A stretch of DNA of 64,000 nt from JAWKVD01 sp041398225 (GTDB lineage: Bacteria; Pseudomonadota; Alphaproteobacteria; Caulobacterales; Hyphomonadaceae): NCBI GenBank assembly GCA_041398225.1, contig JAWKVD010000018.1:13999-77998 (forward strand). Direction: 5' to 3'. Of this stretch, positions 35,542-43,841 are shown one piece after another. Made by a program: the position numbers and the translations under genes. The notes under the pieces are model-generated. The model was not told the origin of the DNA, searched no databases, and was given only the letters and a program-made list of their open reading frames with translations. Positions within the stretch are counted from its first letter, which is position 1. Each line of letters starts with the position of its first letter.

Positions 35542-35883
35542 CTATTTGACGAGATAGCGGTCGCGTTTGTGGCCCTTGGCCTCAAGGTCTTTCAGCCATT
35601 TCGGGGTCGGTCCGCGACCCGTATAGGTTTCGCCGTTGGGGCCAACAAAGTTCGGCTTCAGCTTAACGCCGGCATCGGACCGCTTGCGGCGACCGGACGC
35701 GCCACGACCGATGATTTCCTCGAAAGTGAAGCCGGCGTCCGCAGCCATCTTGCGGAACTGCTCGAGCAGCCGGGTCTTTTCCGACTGCTTGCGTTCTTCG
35801 CGAAGTTGTTGTGCGCGAGAGATGAGGTTTGTCAGATCTGTGGCGTTGAGATCGTCAAGTTTGGGGATGGAAGAACGAGCCAT
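35542..35883 (-). CDS. H-NS-family nucleoid protein
   Basis: A 113-residue protein. The N-terminal half is a coiled coil for oligomerisation (LDDLNATDLTNLISRAQQLREERKQSEKTRLLEQF). The C-terminus carries the H-NS DNA-binding motif YTGRGPTPKWLKDLE, the alphaproteobacterial form (HvrA/BpH3 type), with basic linker RGASGRRKRSD. H-NS proteins bind curved AT-rich DNA and silence genes. Start at the ATG at 35883. The DNA just upstream (35966-36025) is strikingly AT-rich, which would suit autoregulation. Confidence 0.92.
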   Translation of the reverse strand: MARSSIPKLDDLNATDLTNLISRAQQLREERKQSEKTRLLEQFRKMAADAGFTFEEIIGRGASGRRKRSDAGVKLKPNFVGPNGETYTGRGPTPKWLKDLEAKGHKRDRYLVK

Positions 35884-35965
35884 CTGATATTGCCTTTCAG
35901 CATGCCTTGAACAAAGGACCGCATTGGTCGATCCGTCCCCCCGCGAATGCACGGCCTCTATAGCA

Positions 35966-36025
35966 TCGCCAAATTAGATGTCTCTATAAAAAAACGACCA
36001 AATAATAATATTCTTCACTTAGATC
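35966..36025 (-). promoter_or_regulatory. AT-rich tract upstream of the H-NS gene
   Basis: Runs such as ATAAAAAAAC and AATAATAATATTC in an otherwise GC-rich window. It lies between the end of the formylglutathione hydrolase gene and the H-NS start and may include the H-NS promoter and an H-NS binding site. CTATAG about 70 bases before the ATG could be the -10. Confidence 0.4.
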
Positions 36026-36034
36026 GTATGCCGA

Positions 36035-36898
36035 TCACTTTAGTCGCGCGGCGTGCCAGCGAATGTGATCGGCGATGAAAGTGGCCATGAAAAAATATGA
36101 ATGGTCGTACCCGTCATGCTGACGGAAGGTGAGTTTCTGACCTGCTTCTTTGCAGGCCTGATCGAACAGCCAGGGTCGCAATTGGCCATGCAGGAATTGA
36201 TCCGCCAGCCCCTGGTCGATCAGGATGTCGTCGTAGGCGCCGGGACCTGAACTGCGAATGAGTTCGCAGGCGTCATGCGCCTTCCATACATCGCGGTTTT
36301 CGCCGAGATAGGCGGAAAAGGCCTTTTCTCCCCACGGACAGGTCGAGGGATTTACGATCGGCGCAAAGGCCGAGACCGAGCGGAAGAGGTCCGGGCAGCG
36401 TAGCGCCAGAACCAGGGCCCCGTGCCCCCCCATCGAGTGACCCGACAGACCGGGCATATCGCCATTCCACGGGAATTCCTGGCGAACAACGTTCAGCAGG
36501 TCCTCTGTGACGTAAGTTTCCATTCGAAAGTGCGGCGCCCAGGGTGATTGGGTGGCGTCCACGTAGAAGCCGGCGCCTTGGCCGAGATCATAGTCCGAAC
36601 TGTCCGCGACATCGCCGCCCTTCAGGTCGGGGCCCCGCGGTGAGGTGTCCGGCGCGACAATCATCAGGCCGCTCTCCGCCGCCGCGAGATAGGCGCCCGC
36701 CTTTGTCGTGAAATTGTCTTCCGTACAGGTGAGCCCCGAGAGCCAGATCATCATCGGGAAGGGGCCTTCGCCGGGCGGTGTAAACACGGAAAAACGCATT
36801 CGCGTGCCGGTCGCGAGGCTGTCATGCTCGCAATAGGCGAGAGTTCCGCCAGCGACGCGGTGTTGCGCGCGGATCTTCATGTGCATGGGGTCGCTCAT
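36035..36898 (-). CDS. fghA: S-formylglutathione hydrolase
   Basis: A 287-residue esterase-D type enzyme hydrolysing S-formylglutathione to formate and glutathione, the last step of glutathione-dependent formaldehyde oxidation. The nucleophile elbow is GLSGHSMGGHGAL, with WLSGLTCTEDNFTTKAG upstream and HDGYDHSYFFMATFI supplying the His. Third gene of an overlapping operon: its ATG overlaps the stop of the GFA gene by four bases. Confidence 0.95.
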   Translation of the reverse strand: MSDPMHMKIRAQHRVAGGTLAYCEHDSLATGTRMRFSVFTPPGEGPFPMMIWLSGLTCTEDNFTTKAGAYLAAAESGLMIVAPDTSPRGPDLKGGDVADSSDYDLGQGAGFYVDATQSPWAPHFRMETYVTEDLLNVVRQEFPWNGDMPGLSGHSMGGHGALVLALRCPDLFRSVSAFAPIVNPSTCPWGEKAFSAYLGENRDVWKAHDACELIRSSGPGAYDDILIDQGLADQFLHGQLRPWLFDQACKEAGQKLTFRQHDGYDHSYFFMATFIADHIRWHAARLK

Positions 36899-37359
36899 TC
36901 AGGCCGTTCTCCGTACCGCGCATATTCCGCCATCAGTTCAGGATACTGTTCTGGGGCAGGGAACTGGTCGAAACTCTGGCGAGCGCCCGATTCCACGCCC
37001 GGAAGTTTCTCCGACACGAACGATTCGATGCACGGGCGCACCCAAGTGGCGTCTTCAAGCATCGTGGGGCGAAAGTTCACGAACTGTCCGCCGGCGAAGC
37101 CGTCCGTATAGAGCCAGTTCTTGCAGTAAGCGCAGAAATGGTGGCGTTGATCCGGACGGTGCTCGCCGCCGATTACCGTTTCGCCCTCCGCCGTGAAGCC
37201 GTCTGCGGGCAGCATGAGGCTGAGTGAGTAGGGGCCGCCGGTGAGCTTCTGGCAGCCGCGGCAATGACATGCCATCGAAATGATCGGCGGCGTGGTGATC
37301 GTCATCTTCACGCGTCCGCACAGGCATGCCGCCTTCCACGGCAGTTTCCAGTCGCTCAT
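36895..37359 (-). CDS. GFA-family (glutathione-dependent formaldehyde-activating-like) protein
   Basis: A 154-residue zinc protein. Cysteines are paired in CLCGRVK, CHCRGCQKLTGG and FCAYCKNWLY, the GFA/CENP-V zinc signature. The founding Gfa enzyme was described as joining formaldehyde and glutathione to S-hydroxymethylglutathione, though that activity is disputed in later work. Here it overlaps the alcohol dehydrogenase stop by one base and the fghA start by four, so a function in the same pathway is well supported by context. Confidence 0.9.
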   Translation of the reverse strand: MSDWKLPWKAACLCGRVKMTITTPPIISMACHCRGCQKLTGGPYSLSLMLPADGFTAEGETVIGGEHRPDQRHHFCAYCKNWLYTDGFAGGQFVNFRPTMLEDATWVRPCIESFVSEKLPGVESGARQSFDQFPAPEQYPELMAEYARYGERPE

Positions 37360-38468
37360 CAGAACACCACCACGCTCCGGATGCTCTCGCCCGCATGCAT
37401 CAGATCGAATCCCTTGTTGATCTCCTCCAGCGTCAGGGTGTGGGTGATCATCGGGTCGATCTCGATCTTCTTGTCCATATACCAGTCGACAATCTTCGGG
37501 ACGTCGGTGCGGCCGCGCGCGCCGCCAAAAGCCGATCCCTTCCAGACCCGGCCAGTGACGAGTTGGAAGGGGCGTGTTGCGATCTCCTTGCCCGCTTCTG
37601 CGACGCCGATGATGATCGATTGTCCCCAGCCGCGATGGCACGCTTCCAGAGCCTGCCGCATCACCGTGGTGTTGCCGGTGCAGTCGAAGGTGTAGTCAGC
37701 GCCGCCCTGCGTCAGCTCCACGAGATGGGCGACAACGTCGCCGGAGAGGTTCTTGGGGTTGACGAAATGGGTCATGCCGAATTTGCGGCCCCATTCCTCC
37801 TTCGCGTCATTGATGTCGACCCCCACGATCATGTCGGCCCCGACCATGCGCAGCCCCTGGATCACGTTCAGGCCGATGCCGCCGAGGCCGAAAACGACGC
37901 AATTGGAGCCCGGCTCCACCTTTGCTGTCTTCACTACGGAGCCGACGCCGGTGGTGACGCCGCAACCGATGTAGCAGGCCTTGTCGAAAGGGGCGTCCTC
38001 CCGGATCTTCGCAACGGCGATCTCGGGCAAGACCGTGAAGTTCGAAAACGTCGAGCACCCCATATAGTGGTAGATCGTCTTGCCTTTGTAGGAAAAGCGC
38101 GAGGTGCCGTCGGGCATTAGCCCTTTGCCTTGGGTGGCGCGGATCGCAGTGCAGAGATTGGTCTTTTGCGACAGGCAGCTTTTGCACTGCCGACACTCGG
38201 GCGTGTAGAGCGGGATAACGTGGTCGCCAGGCTTCACCGAGGTTACGCCGGCGCCAACCTCGCGCACGATCCCCGCGCCCTCATGCCCAAGAACGGAGGG
38301 GAAGATGCCTTCGGAATCGAACCCATCGAGCGTGTAGGCGTCGGTATGACAGATTCCCGTCGCCATGATCTCGACCAGAACTTCTCCGGCCCTGGGCCCC
38401 TCCAGGTCGAGTTCGACAATCTCCAGCGGCTTCTTGGCCTCGAAAGCGACGGCGGCGCGAGTTTTCAT
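37359..38468 (-). CDS. adhC: S-(hydroxymethyl)glutathione dehydrogenase / class III alcohol dehydrogenase
   Basis: A 369-residue zinc alcohol dehydrogenase of class III, oxidising S-hydroxymethylglutathione to S-formylglutathione with NAD+. Seen: catalytic zinc ligands in GICHTDAYTLDG and LGHEGAGIVREVG, the structural four-cysteine lobe CRQCKSCLSQKTNLC, YMGCSTFSNFTVLPEIAV, and the NAD motif GLGGIGLNVIQG. GAGGAG at 7 bases precedes the ATG. First gene of the formaldehyde operon. Confidence 0.96.
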   Translation of the reverse strand: MKTRAAVAFEAKKPLEIVELDLEGPRAGEVLVEIMATGICHTDAYTLDGFDSEGIFPSVLGHEGAGIVREVGAGVTSVKPGDHVIPLYTPECRQCKSCLSQKTNLCTAIRATQGKGLMPDGTSRFSYKGKTIYHYMGCSTFSNFTVLPEIAVAKIREDAPFDKACYIGCGVTTGVGSVVKTAKVEPGSNCVVFGLGGIGLNVIQGLRMVGADMIVGVDINDAKEEWGRKFGMTHFVNPKNLSGDVVAHLVELTQGGADYTFDCTGNTTVMRQALEACHRGWGQSIIIGVAEAGKEIATRPFQLVTGRVWKGSAFGGARGRTDVPKIVDWYMDKKIEIDPMITHTLTLEEINKGFDLMHAGESIRSVVVF

Positions 38469-38518
38469 GGTGCGACTCCTCGGTTGTTCTGGGAAACCTC
38501 ACGAATGCGCGGCCCCGG

Positions 38519-39193
38519 TCAAGCCTCCAACAGCGTCAGCACGTCGTGGAGGGAAGTTCCGATCAGGCAGGCGCGAGCGCGCAAGTCGTCGTCCGGTTGC
38601 AGCAGGTCCGGTATCAGGACGGTCATCATTCCTGCCGAGCTGGCGGAGGCGAAGCCCGTGGGCGAATCTTCGAGCGCCAGAATGTTGGTCGGGTCGACGC
38701 CCAGGGCGGTGGCCGCCTTCAGGTAGGGTTCCGGGTGGGGCTTCCGGTTCGCAACGTCGTCGCGTGTCACCACATGCTGGAAGCGGCGATGCAGATCATG
38801 CGCTGTGAAGTGGCGGTTCACCCAATCCGGACCGGATGAGGTGGCCAGGGCGAAGGGGAGGCCACGCGCATCGAGCAGGTCCAGGATTTCGGATGCGCCC
38901 GGCTTTAGCGGCGCGGAGCGATCGCCGATGCGAGCGGTGACTGCAGCGTAGAAATCCTCAAGCGGGAAGTCAGGGCCAAGCAGAGACTGCATGCGGGCGT
39001 CATTGGCGGCTCTGTGAAGCCCGATCAGAGACAGGAAATCGTCGTCCGTGAAGCTGACCCCGAAATGATGGGCGGCGGCCATGTAGCCTTCACGCACCAT
39101 CGCCTCGCTGTCGATAAGCGTCCCGTCGAGATCGAACACGACGGCGCGCGGCAAGCGGGGCAGGCGATGGGAGGAGGCGGGCGAGAAGGACAT
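38519..39193 (-). CDS. HAD-superfamily phosphatase
   Basis: A 224-residue haloacid-dehalogenase hydrolase. Motif I is VVFDLDGTLIDSE, motif II ATSSG, and motif III/IV NRKPHPEPYLKAATALG and ALEDSPTGFASASSAGM. The helical cap between motifs I and II is of the beta-phosphoglucomutase/phosphoglycolate phosphatase type. Substrate unknown. It starts 50 bases downstream of the divergent edge of the formaldehyde operon and runs on the same strand toward it, so it may be transcribed separately. Confidence 0.88.
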   Translation of the reverse strand: MSFSPASSHRLPRLPRAVVFDLDGTLIDSEAMVREGYMAAAHHFGVSFTDDDFLSLIGLHRAANDARMQSLLGPDFPLEDFYAAVTARIGDRSAPLKPGASEILDLLDARGLPFALATSSGPDWVNRHFTAHDLHRRFQHVVTRDDVANRKPHPEPYLKAATALGVDPTNILALEDSPTGFASASSAGMMTVLIPDLLQPDDDLRARACLIGTSLHDVLTLLEA

Positions 39194-39245
39194 GTGCGGG
39201 AAGTGGCGACATCCCCCGGTTGGGTCAAGTCGACTTCTTGGCCGG

Positions 39246-40043
39246 CTAGCCCACCCGCGCCGCCATGCCGCCGTCCACGGGCAGGACAACGCCCGTAATA
39301 TATCTCGCTGCGTCTGAGCAAAGGAACGTTGCGGCGTTGGCGATATCCCAAGCCGACCCCATGCGGCCCATCGGGACGCGGGCGTCTCGGTCAGCGCGCA
39401 GGGCTTCCCTGGATTGGCCGGTACGCTCGGCGATGCCTTCAATGGCCATTGGCGTGTCGATCAGGCCGGGCATGACGGCGTTGCAGCGCACGCCATACTT
39501 GGCGTTGGCGAGGGCCACGACCGTCGTCAGCCGGTTCACGGCCGCCTTCGAGACCTCATAGGTCACCATATGGTGTCCGGCCAGAGCGGCCAGAGAAGAG
39601 ATGTTGACGATCGCTCCGCCTCGTTGTTCGCGCATGACCGCGAGTGCGTGGCGAATTGTGAACGTCATCGCTTTGAGGTTGACGTCCATGATCTTGTCCC
39701 AGGCCACCTCCTCGATTGCGTGGGGCGGTGCATCGCCTCTGCCGATCCCGACATTGTTGATCAGAATGTCGATGCGAGCTCTTTGCTCGTAAACGTGCTG
39801 AACGAGCTTTTCGCAGTCTGCGGCCCGAGAGACGTCCGCCACGTATGCGATGGCGCGCAAACCCTCCTCGCGGATCAGGGCGGCCGTCTCCTCCGCGCGA
39901 TCAGGCAGGCGGTCCACGCAGATCACTTCCGCGCCCTCCCGGGCGAGTTGAAGCGATATTGCGCGCCCGTTTCCGATTTTGTCGCCAGGAGTCTGGCCGG
40001 CGCCGACGACAATCGCGATCTTGCCTTCCAGGCGTGTGTCCAC
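39246..40043 (-). CDS. SDR-family oxidoreductase
   Basis: A 265-residue short-chain dehydrogenase. The cofactor motif is GAGQTPGDKIGNGRAIS, a longer glycine loop than usual. NNVGIG replaces NNAG, the catalytic Ser is in VNISSLAALAG and the Tyr-Lys in TYEVSKAAV, ending GVVLPVDGGMAARVG. The start is taken as the GTG at 40043, preceded by GGGGAG at 8 bases, rather than the ATG at 40109. Divergent from mmsA. Confidence 0.86.
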   Translation of the reverse strand: MDTRLEGKIAIVVGAGQTPGDKIGNGRAISLQLAREGAEVICVDRLPDRAEETAALIREEGLRAIAYVADVSRAADCEKLVQHVYEQRARIDILINNVGIGRGDAPPHAIEEVAWDKIMDVNLKAMTFTIRHALAVMREQRGGAIVNISSLAALAGHHMVTYEVSKAAVNRLTTVVALANAKYGVRCNAVMPGLIDTPMAIEGIAERTGQSREALRADRDARVPMGRMGSAWDIANAATFLCSDAARYITGVVLPVDGGMAARVG

Positions 40044-40266
40044 CGAAGAATCTCCCCGTGTTCGACGCTGAGCTGGGCGCCGGATGCATCCGGCATCATA
40101 CACGCCCATGGCGGCTTTTCACCCAAGTCGCCTCTGGCCGGTTGGGCGAAGAAGAGGCGGGAAGTTACCAGCCTGCGCGGCGTCAAGAAGCGGGGATGCG
40201 CTCTGGTCGGGGCGGTCGGCTAGGGCTATCACACCCGCGACAGAAGATTTCGCCGGGAGCAAACGC

Positions 40267-41778
40267 ATGAGACGCATTGAGGGATTTGTCGCGGGCAGCG
40301 CTTACGAGGCAACCAGCGGCCGCCAAGGCGACATCTACGACCCCAACACGGGCGAGGTTCAGGGCACGGTGGGTTTTGCCACCGAGGCCGACGTCGACGT
40401 TGCGGTTCGGGCCGCTCTGGAGGCTCAGCCCCGTTGGGCGGCCGTCAACCCTCAGCGACGTGCGCGGGTAATGTTCGAGTTCAAGCGCATGGTCGAAATG
40501 GACATGGGCAACCTCGCTAGCCTCCTTTCTTCTGAACACGGCAAGGTTCTGGCCGATGCGCGCGGCGACGTGCAGCGCGGGCTTGAAGTCATCGAGTTCG
40601 CTTGCGGCATTCCGCACGCGCTGAAAGGCGAATACACTGAAGGCGCGGGGCCGGGGATCGACGTCTACTCCATGCGGCAACCGCTGGGAGTTGGAGCCGG
40701 CATCACGCCTTTCAATTTTCCCGCGATGATCCCGATGTGGATGTTCGGCGTGGCGATCGCCGTGGGCAACACCTTCATTTTGAAGCCCTCCGAGAAAGAT
40801 CCCAGCGTGCCTGTGCGTCTCGCGGAATTGTTCATGGAGGCGGGCGCCGCCGCTGGCGTAGATGTAACCGGCGTCCTGAATGTGGTGCATGGAGACAAGG
40901 TTGCGGTCGACGCAATCCTTCACCATCCGGATATCAAGGCGGTCAGCTTTGTCGGTTCGTCCGACATTGCGCACTACATCTACCAAACGGGCGCCGCTAA
41001 CGGAAAACGCGTGCAGGCGATGGGTGGAGCAAAGAACCATGGCGTCGTGCTGCCCGACGCCGACCTCGACCAAACCGTGAAGGATCTGATGGGGGCGGCC
41101 TACGGCTCGGCCGGAGAGCGGTGCATGGCGCTGCCGGTGGTGGTGCCCGTGGGCAAGAAGACCGCCGATGAACTGCGCGAGCGCGTCACGGCTGAACTCG
41201 AAACCTTGAAGGTGGGAACCTCGACCGACCCGGAAGCGCAATACGGGCCGGTCGTTTCAGCGGCGCACAGGCAGAAGATCGCCGACTACATTGGCCTGGG
41301 TGTCGAGGAGGGGGCGGAGCTCGTGGTCGACGGGCGCGACTTCTCCATGCAGGGCTATGAGAAGGGCTTCTTCATCGGTCCGTCGCTGTTCGACAATGTG
41401 AAGCCGGGGATGAAGACCTATCACGAGGAGATCTTCGGGCCGGTTCTGCAGATGGTGCGCGCCGAAACTCTGGAGGAAGCGATCGAGCTGCCGTCGAAGC
41501 ATCAATACGGGAATGGCGTCGCCATCTTCACCCGCAGCGGCCGCGCGGCGCGCGAGTTCGCCTCGAAGGTCAATGTCGGCATGGTCGGCATCAACGTGCC
41601 GATCCCGGTGCCGGTGGCCTACCACACCTTTGGCGGCTGGAAGCGTTCCGCCTTCGGCGACACCAACCAGCACGGCATGGAAGGCGTGAAGTTCTGGACC
41701 AAGGTGAAAACCGTTACGGCTCGTTGGCCGGAGGGGGATTCCGATGACTCCAGCTTTGTCATTCCGACGATGCGGTGA
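40267..41778 (+). CDS. mmsA: Methylmalonate-semialdehyde dehydrogenase (CoA-acylating)
   Basis: A 503-residue aldehyde dehydrogenase that converts methylmalonate semialdehyde (from valine) to propionyl-CoA, and malonate semialdehyde to acetyl-CoA. The nucleophile is Cys286 in GSAGERCMALPVVVPVG, followed by the MMSDH-specific FNFPAMIPMWMFGVAIAVGNTF block in the N-terminal half and the C-terminal GGWKRSAFGDTNQHGMEGVKFWT. GGGAG at 7 bases fixes the start; the longer open frame upstream is not used. The mmsB gene lies one gene away. Confidence 0.96.
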   Translation: MRRIEGFVAGSAYEATSGRQGDIYDPNTGEVQGTVGFATEADVDVAVRAALEAQPRWAAVNPQRRARVMFEFKRMVEMDMGNLASLLSSEHGKVLADARGDVQRGLEVIEFACGIPHALKGEYTEGAGPGIDVYSMRQPLGVGAGITPFNFPAMIPMWMFGVAIAVGNTFILKPSEKDPSVPVRLAELFMEAGAAAGVDVTGVLNVVHGDKVAVDAILHHPDIKAVSFVGSSDIAHYIYQTGAANGKRVQAMGGAKNHGVVLPDADLDQTVKDLMGAAYGSAGERCMALPVVVPVGKKTADELRERVTAELETLKVGTSTDPEAQYGPVVSAAHRQKIADYIGLGVEEGAELVVDGRDFSMQGYEKGFFIGPSLFDNVKPGMKTYHEEIFGPVLQMVRAETLEEAIELPSKHQYGNGVAIFTRSGRAAREFASKVNVGMVGINVPIPVPVAYHTFGGWKRSAFGDTNQHGMEGVKFWTKVKTVTARWPEGDSDDSSFVIPTMR

Positions 41779-41867
41779 CGGCCCTAGCCTCATCCTTCGT
41801 TTGACGGCGACTGCACGCTCGGACCAGATATCTCGATTGGCGTACGCTGAGCTTGAAGGGGCAGCGC

Positions 41868-42701
41868 ATGAGCACGGTCGCCGAAGACATTCGTCCGCCC
41901 CGATGGACTGCGGACGCCGTCCGCATCTCCTCCGTCGCGCTGGTCGCGGCGATGTGGATCAGTTCGGCCATTTTCGGCTTCTACATTCTCGCCTTCTATG
42001 GTGGCGCCATCCCGGCGGATGCGCTTGAGGACTGGAACGTCACGCTGCCCAAGCTCTACGAGACGAACACGCCCGGGGCGTCGGCCGGCATTGGGCTGCA
42101 CTTCTTCGCGGGCGCCGTTCTGCTGACGTTAGGGCCGTTGCAGTTGATCGCGGCGATCCGGTCGCGGGCGCCGGCCTTTCATCGCTGGGTGGGGCGTATC
42201 TACGCCCTGGCCGCGTTTTTGGCGGGCGTGGGCGGGCTGACCTTCATTGCTCTGAAAGGCACGGTTGGCGGCCCCGTTATGTCGATCGCTTTTGCCGCCT
42301 ACGGCGCCCTGATGATCGTTGCGTCGGTCGAGACGGTGCGCAACGCCATGATCCGGCGCATTGACGTTCACCGCGCCTGGGCGATCCGGCTTTATGCGTT
42401 GGCGGTGGGATCGTGGCTGTATCGCATGGGGTACGGTTTCTGGTTCTTATTCGCCGGAAAGGCCGGGCACACGGACACCTTTAGCGGCTGGTTCGATTAC
42501 GTGATGGATTTCGCGTTTTTCGTTCCGCCGCTGATTGTCGCTGAGATGTTGATCCGCGCGCGACGCTCTGAAGCGACGTTTGTTGGACGCATTGGTGCGG
42601 CGGCGGCGCTCGGCGGCGGAGCGGCGTTTATCGCGCTCGCGACGTTCTTCTTCTCGGTTTATGGCTGGGGCCCGGCGATTTTGATGCGTTTCGGCGGCTG
42701 A
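41868..42701 (+). CDS. DUF2306 membrane protein
   Basis: A 277-residue membrane protein with about seven hydrophobic segments. GIGLHFFAGAVLLTLGPLQL, FHRWVGRIYALAAFLAG and DVHRAWAIRLYALAVGSWLYRM, each with a conserved His, are typical of DUF2306. The histidines suggest haem or metal binding but no function is established. GGGG 6 bases before the ATG at 41868. It separates mmsA from mmsB on the same strand; whether it serves valine catabolism is unknown. Confidence 0.85.
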   Translation: MSTVAEDIRPPRWTADAVRISSVALVAAMWISSAIFGFYILAFYGGAIPADALEDWNVTLPKLYETNTPGASAGIGLHFFAGAVLLTLGPLQLIAAIRSRAPAFHRWVGRIYALAAFLAGVGGLTFIALKGTVGGPVMSIAFAAYGALMIVASVETVRNAMIRRIDVHRAWAIRLYALAVGSWLYRMGYGFWFLFAGKAGHTDTFSGWFDYVMDFAFFVPPLIVAEMLIRARRSEATFVGRIGAAAALGGGAAFIALATFFFSVYGWGPAILMRFGG

Positions 42702-42803
42702 AGCGCTTCACAGCAGTACCTGCAGCGGGCTTGCATTGACCGCCAGCGCGGGAGAATGGTTGCCGGCACAAAACAGCCGTCCGCGTACCAGGGAGTTCAC
42801 GCC

Positions 42804-43694
42804 ATGACTCGCATCGCCTTCATCGGTCTTGGAAACATGGGCGGCGGTATGGCCGCCAATCAGTCCAGGGCGGGGCGTCAGGTAGCGGCGTTCGATCTCT
42901 CTGAGGCGGCGATGTCAAAGGCGGCTAGTGCCGGCTGCAATCCCATGGCGTCAATCGCCGAGGCGGTGAACGGGGCGGATGCTGTCGTAACGATGCTGCC
43001 TGCCGGGCCGCATGTCCGAAAAGTCTACGCCGAGGAGATTCTTCCGAACGCGCCAAAGTCGGCGTTGCTGATCGACTGTTCGACCATCGATGTCGAAAGC
43101 GCGCGCGCTGTCGCGAAACAGGCGACCGATGCAGGTTTTCGGTTTGCGGATGCGCCTGTCTCAGGGGGCACCGCCGCAGCCGATGCCGGTACGTTGGCTT
43201 TTATGGTCGGCTGTGACGACGCTCACTTTGCGGAGGTCGAGGCTGTCCTGGATCCGATGTCGCGCGTCACGATCCGAGCGGGCGACCATGGAGCGGGGCA
43301 GGCGGCCAAGATCTGCAACAACATGCTGTTGGGCATTTCAATGATCGGGGTAAGCGAGGCTTTCGCGCTGGCAGAGCAACTGGGGCTGGCGCCGGATCGC
43401 TTCTTCGAGATCGCCTCGAAATCATCGGGAAATTGCTGGTCATTGTCTACCTATTGCCCGTGGCCGGGCGTCGGTCCTGAAACGCCGTCTGATCGGAATT
43501 ATGAGGGCGGCTTTGCAACGGCGATGATGCTGAAGGACCTGAAGTTGGCCCAGGAAGCTGCGGCCAAGGCTGGCGCGACCACGCCCCTCGGCGCTCATGC
43601 GGAGGCCCTTTACGCCCTGTTCGAGCGGCAGGGTTTCGGGGCCAAGGACTTCTCGGCCATCCTTCAGTTCTTGCGTGGACGTCGCCCCGAGTAA
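42804..43694 (+). CDS. mmsB: 3-hydroxyisobutyrate dehydrogenase
   Basis: A 296-residue beta-hydroxyacid dehydrogenase oxidising 3-hydroxyisobutyrate to methylmalonate semialdehyde, the substrate of MmsA. The NAD motif is IAFIGLGNMGGGMAAN, substrate binding is DAPVSGGTAAADAG, and the catalytic Lys is in GAGQAAKICNNMLLG. SSGNCWSLSTYCPWPG is typical of the true 3-HIBADH subgroup. GGGAG at 8 bases gives the start at 42804. Confidence 0.95.
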   Translation: MTRIAFIGLGNMGGGMAANQSRAGRQVAAFDLSEAAMSKAASAGCNPMASIAEAVNGADAVVTMLPAGPHVRKVYAEEILPNAPKSALLIDCSTIDVESARAVAKQATDAGFRFADAPVSGGTAAADAGTLAFMVGCDDAHFAEVEAVLDPMSRVTIRAGDHGAGQAAKICNNMLLGISMIGVSEAFALAEQLGLAPDRFFEIASKSSGNCWSLSTYCPWPGVGPETPSDRNYEGGFATAMMLKDLKLAQEAAAKAGATTPLGAHAEALYALFERQGFGAKDFSAILQFLRGRRPE

Positions 43695-43841
43695 CCCTAG
43701 GGAATGTGCCAGTTGCGTGTAATGCGCTCCTCAATCCAAATGAATGAACCGGTTCGCCTCACGAGTTAACGGCTCGAAAACCATGCTTGGTCATTGTCCG
43801 TGAAAGTTGCGCCGGACCGCGCACTGAACGGGACAGAAGAG

